A stretch of 10,857 bases of DNA from an uncultured Balneolaceae bacterium (lineage in GTDB: Bacteria; Bacteroidota; Rhodothermia; Balneolales; Balneolaceae): NCBI GenBank assembly GCA_938003885.1, contig CALKWT010000130.1, positions 1 through 10,857 on the forward strand, written 5' to 3'. The position numbers were made by a program, and so were the translations under genes. Below are positions 6,910 to 10,857 of this stretch, piece after piece. Position 1 is the first letter of the stretch. Every line of letters begins with the position of its first letter. The notes beneath the pieces were generated by a model. That model did no database searches. It was not told the DNA's origin and worked only from the letters and a program-made list of their open reading frames with translations.

Positions 6910-7581
6910 TTAAGAATTCAACACACTGTCGACGATCATCTGGGCGTGCCGGAGCTGGTCAGGAGTGACGGTATGGCCCATTCCGGGATATATTTTCTTG
7001 GTCACATCCGCTCCCAGTTTCTCCATGACGGCAGCACTCTCATGCACCCTCTCCACGGGGATGTGAGAATCAATATCCGAGCACCCGACAAAGTAAGGCG
7101 TCCCTTTCAGGTCACCCGTATAGTTCTCTGCAATCACCTTCTCGCCGATCAGGCCGCCGCTGAATGCAACAAGGCCTCCATATCGTGCAGGATGCCGGGC
7201 TACATATTCCGAAGAAAGGCATGCCCCCTGCGAGAAGCCGAGAAGAATAATTTTCTCTTTTGGGACACCACGCTCATTCAGATCTTCAATGATATCGAAG
7301 ATCGCCTGCAGTCCTGAAGAGATTCCCGGTTCATTCTGCTCTGTCGACATCAAAAAAGAGTATGGGTACCAGGTGTAGCCATTTGCCTGAGGAGCTGCAA
7401 AATGCATATTTTCTGTATTGTCCAGTTCACTAACCAGGGTCAGGATGCTATCGGCACTCGCCCCGCGCCCATGCACAAGTATCATCGCTGCATCAGCATA
7501 TTCCGGCTCCTTTCCGGTCACAATCGTTTTTTCCTGCTGATGAGGCCCTTGTATTGGATGGTCACTGTTAGCTATATACAT
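6910..7581 (-). CDS. Carboxylesterase/phospholipase-type alpha/beta hydrolase (MhqD/YpfH-like)
   Basis: This 223-aa cytoplasmic serine hydrolase is of the Abhydrolase_2 kind. Motifs are ILVHGRGAS at 34-42, the nucleophile GFSQGA with Ser117, the acid Asp171 in CSDIDSHIP (Asp169 is an alternative), and His203 in PGMGHTV. The length and the HGRG and SDxDxHxP motifs fit small esterases such as YpfH/MhqD rather than true phospholipases. In Bacillus, MhqD belongs to the quinone-stress regulon. Here the neighbour is a DsbA-like redox protein, which would suit a role in dealing with electrophiles or thiol adducts, but that is inference. A good Shine-Dalgarno (GGAGGAG, minus strand of 7593-7599) supports the ATG at 7581, although the spacing of ~12 bases is long. 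Confidence 0.87.
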   Translation of the reverse strand: MYIANSDHPIQGPHQQEKTIVTGKEPEYADAAMILVHGRGASADSILTLVSELDNTENMHFAAPQANGYTWYPYSFLMSTEQNEPGISSGLQAIFDIIEDLNERGVPKEKIILLGFSQGACLSSEYVARHPARYGGLVAFSGGLIGEKVIAENYTGDLKGTPYFVGCSDIDSHIPVERVHESAAVMEKLGADVTKKIYPGMGHTVTPDQLRHAQMIVDSVLNS

Positions 7582-7902
7582 TCTGTGAAGATCTCCTCCG
7601 TTTTATTTTAGTAATGGGGTATTCGCTTCGTACTAATTTCGTGCTTAAAGTTTCCTGAACTCTTACTTCATGGCCAGGAACTCCGCAGAAAGTTTACAAC
7701 CTGTATGAAACACTCATACGAAGTAAGAACGTGATGGTTGCCGGAACTGTTCCCGGGCAGCCGCCTGACATACCCATATAAGTAAGATATTATTTTAGTC
7801 CAATTCAAGGACGCACTCTACTGCTTATTTGTACTTTACGTTGATTCACTGAAGCCCTACTTTAAGTGAGGACAGATCTTAACACAAAGATGAAACATAG
7901 AT
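7582..7902. other. Divergent intergenic region with competing inverted repeats
   Basis: This 321-bp gap separates the minus-strand hydrolase operon from the plus-strand NYN gene. I see no gene in it. It contains TCTTACTTC (7661-7669) matched by GAAGTAAGA (7720-7728), and CTTCGTA (7626-7632) matched by TACGAAG (7717-7723). The right-hand arms overlap, so only one pairing can form at a time. TTCCTG/CAGGAA (around 7652-7680) and GGAAC-T-GTTCC (near 7743) add further symmetry. The two divergent promoters must lie here, but no clear -35/-10 pair stands out. Confidence 0.5.
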
Positions 7903-8640
7903 ATGGATGAACAAAACTCACGAAAGCTGGCAATCCTGATCGATGCAGATAATGCACAACCGGCAATAACAGAGAATTTAATGGCTGAAATTGCAAAATA
8001 TGGAACAGCCAATGTAAAACGTATTTATGGGGATTGGACGCAGCCGCAGCTACGGAGCTGGAAGGAGCTGTTGCTGGAGTATTCCATTCAGCCGATCCAG
8101 CAGTTTGGCTACACCAGGGGAAGAAACGCGACCGACAGTGCCCTCATCATTGATGCGATGGACCTGCTCTACACCGGCCGCTTCGACGGATTCTGCCTTG
8201 TATCGAGTGATAGTGACTTTACCAAGCTTGCCGCCAGGATCCGTGAGTCGGGCCTGGTTGTCTACGGGTTTGGAGAAAAAAAGACACCCGATCCATTTGT
8301 TGCAGCGTGCGACAAGTTTATCTACACGGAAGTGTTGGTGGAAACCGATATAGAAAAATCAGAACGAAAGAGAAGGCCAAGTCAGGATTTAAAGCAGGAC
8401 ACCAAGCTGGTAAACTTGGTCAGAAATGCGATTGAGGCCTCCTCCGATGATAGCGGATGGGCCCATCTGGCGCCGGTCGGAAGCTACATCGCTAAACAGA
8501 GCCCCGGGTTTGACCCGCGGAATTATGGGTATACAAAACTGGGAGAGCTGCTTCAGGCGATGAAACTTTTCGAATTTGAAGAACGGCCCACAGGAAGCGG
8601 ACAGTCAAAATCGATCTATATCAAGGATAAGAGAAAGTAG
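7903..8640 (+). CDS. NYN (PIN-like nuclease) domain protein with C-terminal OST-HTH/LOTUS domain
   Basis: This 245-aa cytoplasmic protein has two domains. Residues ~8-145 form a NYN/PIN-like fold with the acidic cluster expected of a metal-dependent RNase: D14 and D16 in LIDADNAQ, D78 and D84 in RNATDSALIIDAMDLL, and D103/D105 in SSDSDFT. After a charged linker, residues ~165-240 match an OST-HTH/LOTUS domain (LVRNAIEAS...GWAHLAPVGSYI......FDPRNYGYTKLGELL......FE), a winged-helix RNA-binding module. The pairing is widespread in bacteria and is thought to act on RNA; its substrates are largely unknown. The ATG at 7903 is preceded by an out-of-frame ATG at 7890 opening a six-codon reading frame that overlaps the start. 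Two tRNA genes follow 108 bases downstream. Confidence 0.9.
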   Translation: MDEQNSRKLAILIDADNAQPAITENLMAEIAKYGTANVKRIYGDWTQPQLRSWKELLLEYSIQPIQQFGYTRGRNATDSALIIDAMDLLYTGRFDGFCLVSSDSDFTKLAARIRESGLVVYGFGEKKTPDPFVAACDKFIYTEVLVETDIEKSERKRRPSQDLKQDTKLVNLVRNAIEASSDDSGWAHLAPVGSYIAKQSPGFDPRNYGYTKLGELLQAMKLFEFEERPTGSGQSKSIYIKDKRK

Positions 8641-8700
8641 CTATCGCACCTGCAAAACAACAGGTTATGGCTCCACATTGAATTTTGAAAAGAAGAAAGG

Positions 8701-8729
8701 TTGTATTGAATCAATAAAACGCTTATTTT
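8701..8729 (+). promoter_or_regulatory. Candidate promoter of the tRNA-Arg pair
   Basis: TTGTAT (8701-8706) and TATTTT (8724-8729) are separated by 17 bases and end 19 bases before the first tRNA, which would put transcription start near 8736. The match to sigma70 consensus is only partial, but spacing and placement fit a tRNA operon promoter. Confidence 0.4.
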
Positions 8730-8748
8730 TCAAGTCTGATTCTTTTTT

Positions 8749-8822
8749 GCACCCGTAGCTCAACTGGATAGAGTACCTGACTACGAATCAGGCGGTTACA
8801 GGTTCGAATCCTGTCGGGTGTA
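8749..8822 (+). tRNA. tRNA-Arg (anticodon ACG)
   Basis: This 74-base cloverleaf has acceptor GCACCCG pairing with CGGGTGT (first pair G-U), D-stem GCTC/GAGT, anticodon stem CCTGA/TCAGG around CTACGAA (anticodon ACG at the loop centre), and T-arm ACAGG-TTCGAAT-CCTGT. The discriminator base is A. CCA is not encoded. It reads CGU directly, and CGC/CGA if A34 is deaminated to inosine by TadA. It lies 39 bases upstream of a second arginine tRNA, probably cotranscribed. Confidence 0.96.
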
Positions 8823-8861
8823 CTTTTCCTTATTGATTAACTTACCATTGCAATTTGGTAT

Positions 8862-8935
8862 GCGCCCGTAGCTCAACCGGATAGAGCGTCTGACTTCGGA
8901 TCAGAAGGTTGAGGGTTCGAATCCTTCCGGGCGTA
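8862..8935 (+). tRNA. tRNA-Arg (anticodon TCG)
   Basis: This 74-base cloverleaf has acceptor GCGCCCG/CGGGCGT (again a G-U first pair), D-stem GCTC/GAGC, anticodon stem TCTGA/TCAGA with loop CTTCGGA (anticodon TCG), and T-arm GAGGG-TTCGAAT-CCTTC with one G-U pair. The discriminator is A. The next three bases happen to be CCA (8936-8938), encoded or by chance. It reads CGA/CGG. A strong terminator follows at once, and the sequence character changes after it, so this 3' end is the likely integration site for the element to the right. Confidence 0.96.
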
Positions 8936-8944
8936 CCACTACTT

Positions 8945-8979
8945 AAGCCCATGAATCACAATGATTTATGGGCTTTTTT
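8945..8979 (+). terminator. Strong intrinsic terminator of the tRNA-Arg operon
   Basis: AAGCCCATGAATC and GATTTATGGGCTT form a 13-bp stem with one G-T pair and a five-base loop (ACAAT). The T run at 8974-8979 follows directly. It sits 10 bases past the second tRNA, where a tRNA operon terminator is expected. Confidence 0.9.
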
Positions 8980-9019
8980 ATTTTGTGTTTTTCTCAATAA
9001 TTTTATATATGAAATCGAA

Positions 9020-9077
9020 ATTTGGGTAACATTTGGGTAACAGAATACCGCGCGTGTTTTCGCTTTTGTACCCAAAT
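9020..9077. repeat. ATTTGGGTAAC repeats: two direct copies plus one inverted core
   Basis: ATTTGGGTAAC occurs twice in direct tandem (9020-9030 and 9031-9041). Its nine-base core returns inverted as TACCCAAAT at 9069-9077. The cluster begins 85 bases past a tRNA gene and 45 bases after its terminator, exactly where the sequence turns AT-rich. Short direct and inverted repeats in such a place are typical of arm-type binding sites for a tyrosine recombinase or of an attachment region. No integrase gene is in view, so the role is inferred. Confidence 0.6.
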
Positions 9078-9431
9078 TATGGTGATTAGAAATTTGGATG
9101 CTGAGTGTTTCTTGTGCGAGGAATCACAAATTTACACTTATGATGAGCGGGCTTATCCGGTGAAAATTCAGAACAGATTATAGGGGGTTAGGCCATTACA
9201 AAACACCCATCGAATGTGTAACTTAACCGAAACTCTCTACTTTTAAGTGGTCCGAAAAATAGGGAAGCTTACATACCAGTAGGACAAAAAAAGGAACCTT
9301 AATAGTTACTTATAATCACCTACACTTGTTAGCTGGTTTGGCTCCGGAAGTTCTCCAATTTTTGAAGGGCGCTAATGATGTAACGACTAATCTTATAGAT
9401 TACTTTTCAGAGATTCAGTTTTAATACTTTA
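9042..9431. other. AT-rich gene-poor stretch between the tRNA boundary and hipBA
   Basis: No supported gene lies here. A 34-codon frame (ATG 9079 to TAG 9183, containing CFLC) and an ATG-less frame open from 9262 to the TAA at 9421-9423 (ending in LIDYFSEIQF) are too short to call. A possible insertion-sequence end lies at 9241-9273. The composition is more AT-rich than the first 8.9 kb. It looks like leftover DNA at the edge of an integrated element. Confidence 0.5.
9241..9273. mobile_element. Possible solitary end of an IS3-like insertion sequence
   Basis: Read on the minus strand, this segment starts TGTAAGCTTCCCTATTTTTC and continues GGACCACTTAAAA. IS3-family ends often have this shape: TG at the tip, a CCC block, a T run, then GGAC. 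No transposase frame or matching second end is visible, so at most this is a relic or a solo end. The call rests on pattern memory only. Confidence 0.25.
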
Positions 9432-9451
9432 TTGTTGAATATTATCAACAA
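9432..9451. promoter_or_regulatory. Putative HipB operator 1 (over the -35 box)
   Basis: TTGTTGA-N6-TCAACAA is a perfect 7-bp-arm palindrome covering the -35 element of the hipBA promoter. Its core GTTGA-N6-TCAAC (9434-9449) recurs 31 bases downstream, about three helical turns away. Paired palindromes over the promoter are what an autoregulating HipB dimer would use. Confidence 0.7.
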
Positions 9452-9463
9452 AAAGCGTAAAAT
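9435..9463 (+). promoter_or_regulatory. hipBA promoter
   Basis: TTGAAT (9435-9440) and TAAAAT (9458-9463) are 17 bases apart, a good sigma70-like promoter. Transcription would start near 9470, leaving a leader of only about 14 bases before the ATG at 9484. It is embraced by two matching palindromes. Confidence 0.65.
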
Positions 9464-9464
9464 T

Positions 9465-9480
9465 GTTGAAAGTATTCAAC
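9465..9480. promoter_or_regulatory. Putative HipB operator 2 (transcription start region)
   Basis: GTTGAA-AGTA-TTCAAC is a perfect 6-bp-arm palindrome with the same GTTGA-N6-TCAAC core as operator 1. It lies between the -10 box and the hipB ATG, where a bound repressor would block initiation. Confidence 0.7.
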
Positions 9481-9483
9481 GAT

Positions 9484-9768
9484 ATGAAAACAAAAAAGCA
9501 AAAAATATTCCCTCAGCACCGTAAGATCTTAGATCAGCTTGGTGAAAATATTAAGCTCGCCCGGAAGCGTCGTAAGCTTACCACTACACAAGTGGCTGAA
9601 CGTGCTAACATCGACCGGACCACGCTGTATTACATAGAGCAAGGTAAACCTTCGGTTTCCATTGGTAACTATTTTAATGTGCTAAGAGCCCTCAATTTGC
9701 ACGAAGACTTTCTGAAGTTAGCTGCTGATGATGAGTTTGGCCGTAAACTGCAAGATTTGGATCTTTAG
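9484..9768 (+). CDS. hipB: HipB-like Xre-family antitoxin and autorepressor
   Basis: This 94-aa protein has a basic N-terminus (KTKKQK) and a single Cro/Xre helix-turn-helix spanning ~19-73: LGENIKLARKRRKLTTTQVA, then ERANIDRTTLYYIEQGKPSV, then IGNYFNVLRALNL. A short acidic tail ends in DLDL. HipB proteins bind operator palindromes as dimers, repress their own operon, and bind HipA to neutralise it. I chose the ATG at 9484 over the in-frame TTG at 9463 because the promoter's -10 box overlaps that TTG, so it would not be transcribed. Two matching palindromes precede the gene. The HipA start is two bases after the stop, the standard coupled arrangement. Confidence 0.88.
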   Translation: MKTKKQKIFPQHRKILDQLGENIKLARKRRKLTTTQVAERANIDRTTLYYIEQGKPSVSIGNYFNVLRALNLHEDFLKLAADDEFGRKLQDLDL

Positions 9769-9770
9769 TA

Positions 9771-10857
9771 ATGGCTCCAAATAAAACAGATATCATTGTA
9801 TATGCGCATTGGCAGGGAATGCCTGATCCGATTAGGATGGGTACGCTTAGTGCCCAAGAGGCTAGAGGCCATTTAACCTGGAGTTTTGCCTATGATAAGG
9901 GTTGGTTAAAGACTCAATCTCAACAGGAATTAGATCCGGATCTCCAATGGGTGGGCGGCCCACAGTATTCCCCGGATAAGCCCAACTTCGGAGTTTTCTT
10001 AGATTCCATGCCTGATCGCTGGGGAAAAACATTAATGCAAAGAAGAGAAGCTATTCTGAATGAGGAAGGGGAAAGAAAAAGATTAACGGATGTTGATTAC
10101 TTATTAGGTGTGAATGACCTGACAAGAATGGGTGGTCTGCGTTTTAAATTAGAAGAAGACGGTCCCTTTCTTGATGATAATGATGAAAAGGGGGTCCCTC
10201 CGCTTGCAGCACTAAGAGAGCTTCAATATGCTGCTGATGTAGTAGAATCAGACGAGGATTCTGATGCGGTTAGGGAATGGATCATGTTCTTATTGGCTCC
10301 CGGATCATCATTAGGCGGGGCAAGACCAAAAGCTTCTGTATCCGATGAAGAGGGGAATTTATGGATAGCAAAGTTTCCCTCCAGACAAGATGATATGGAT
10401 AAAGGTGCTTGGGAATATCTTGCGTGGGAGCTTGCTCAGGATGCAGGGATTGTAGTTCCAGAAGCTGAATTGATGAAAGTCGCTGGTAAATATCACACGT
10501 TTCTTTCGAAGCGGTTCGATAGGCAAGGTGCGGAGCGTATTCATTTTGCTTCAGCCATGACAATGACTGGGCGTTTTGAAGGCGAAGAAAGAGAACCACC
10601 AAGTTACCTGGAGTTGGCAGAATTCATACAGTTTTACGGAGCATCGCCAGATGAGGACTTGCAACAACTGTGGAGAAGAATAGTATTCAATATTGCGATA
10701 TCCAATACGGATGACCATATGCGAAATCACGGTTTTATTATTACGGAGGAAGGATGGCGATTATCCCCTGCTTATGATATGAATCCATCCATTTACAAGG
10801 CCGGTCTCGCTCTAAACATTGATTTAGAATTGAATGCGTTGGACTATGATCTCGCTC
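9771..10857 (+). CDS. hipA: HipA-like serine/threonine kinase toxin (right end cut off by window)
   Basis: The first 362 residues are present; HipA proteins are usually about 410-440 aa, so the last fraction lies beyond the edge. The N-terminal subdomain (~1-110) contains VFLDSMPDRWGK, the HipA form of the P(D)xxWG signature. The kinase part carries a Gly-rich loop SSLGGARPKAS (179-189), in which Ser180 lines up with the autophosphorylated Ser150 of E. coli HipA; a candidate ATP-binding Lys201 (LWIAKFPS); the catalytic loop NTDDHMRNH (Asp314, Asn319); and the metal-binding YDMNP (Asp336). E. coli HipA inactivates glutamyl-tRNA synthetase by phosphorylation; the target here is unknown. All catalytic residues look intact, so the toxin should be active. 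Confidence 0.93.
   Translation, partial: MAPNKTDIIVYAHWQGMPDPIRMGTLSAQEARGHLTWSFAYDKGWLKTQSQQELDPDLQWVGGPQYSPDKPNFGVFLDSMPDRWGKTLMQRREAILNEEGERKRLTDVDYLLGVNDLTRMGGLRFKLEEDGPFLDDNDEKGVPPLAALRELQYAADVVESDEDSDAVREWIMFLLAPGSSLGGARPKASVSDEEGNLWIAKFPSRQDDMDKGAWEYLAWELAQDAGIVVPEAELMKVAGKYHTFLSKRFDRQGAERIHFASAMTMTGRFEGEEREPPSYLELAEFIQFYGASPDEDLQQLWRRIVFNIAISNTDDHMRNHGFIITEEGWRLSPAYDMNPSIYKAGLALNIDLELNALDYDLA

Noticed and set aside
9463..9483. In-frame TTG as an upstream start for HipB
   Set aside because: The -10 box of the predicted promoter overlaps this TTG, so it lies upstream of the transcription start; the ATG at 9484 is preferred.
10282..10602. A 106-codon minus-strand open frame opposite hipA
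   Set aside because: It lies antisense to the kinase region of HipA, whose motifs are intact; no recognisable protein features.
1..10857. CRISPR arrays or regularly spaced repeats
   Set aside because: No repeat-spacer periodicity was seen; the only tandem repeat is the two-copy ATTTGGGTAAC at 9020-9041.

Overview
The window looks like a chromosomal segment from a Bacteroidota-type bacterium, most likely Balneolota/Rhodothermota (for example a Balneolaceae member). The main clue is a full-length PorX-type response regulator with a C-terminal PglZ/alkaline-phosphatase-fold domain, a protein typical of phyla with type IX secretion. Shine-Dalgarno sites are mostly weak, and at least the first tRNA lacks an encoded CCA. 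The base composition is moderate over the first ~8.9 kb and visibly more AT-rich after that. The taxonomic call is inference; no marker gene fixes the genus.

Layout. (1) Positions 1-1514 hold the tail of an unidentified gene overlapping a sodium:solute symporter on the + strand. (2) Positions 1588-4652 form a minus-strand block, read right to left: a membrane-anchored ComEA-like helix-hairpin-helix protein, then, after a probable terminator, a tightly overlapping trio of porX, tsaE and a 94-aa protein with an SH3/Tudor-like look. (3) An alpha/beta hydrolase (4784-5584, +) converges on a 56-aa DUF1508/YegP-like gene (5654-5824, -). (4) Positions 5825-6222 carry no convincing gene but contain a dense set of GC-rich hairpins, a candidate structured RNA or interspersed palindromic repeat. 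(5) Positions 6223-7581 (-) hold a carboxylesterase/MhqD-like hydrolase followed by a DsbA/FrnE-like thioredoxin-fold protein, probably one operon. (6) A 321-bp gap with inverted repeats leads to a NYN (PIN-like) plus OST-HTH/LOTUS protein at 7903-8640 (+). (7) Two tandem tRNA-Arg genes (ACG, then TCG) end in a strong intrinsic terminator.

Right after the terminator the sequence changes character. There are three copies of an ATTTGGGTA core (two direct, one inverted), a possible insertion-sequence end, a gene-poor AT-rich stretch, and then a hipBA-type toxin-antitoxin locus whose HipA runs off the right edge. This is the classic arrangement of an integrated element or genomic island using a tRNA 3' end as its boundary; no integrase is visible. 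The hipBA control region is unusually clear: a sigma70-like promoter with two 16-bp GTTGA-N6-TCAAC palindromes, 31 bp apart, one over the -35 box and one just after the -10 box.

I found no complete undescribed system. The leads most worth following are the structured intergenic region near 5974-6177, the repeat cluster at the tRNA-Arg boundary, the hipBA operator pair, and the overlap-coupled porX-tsaE-small-protein operon.
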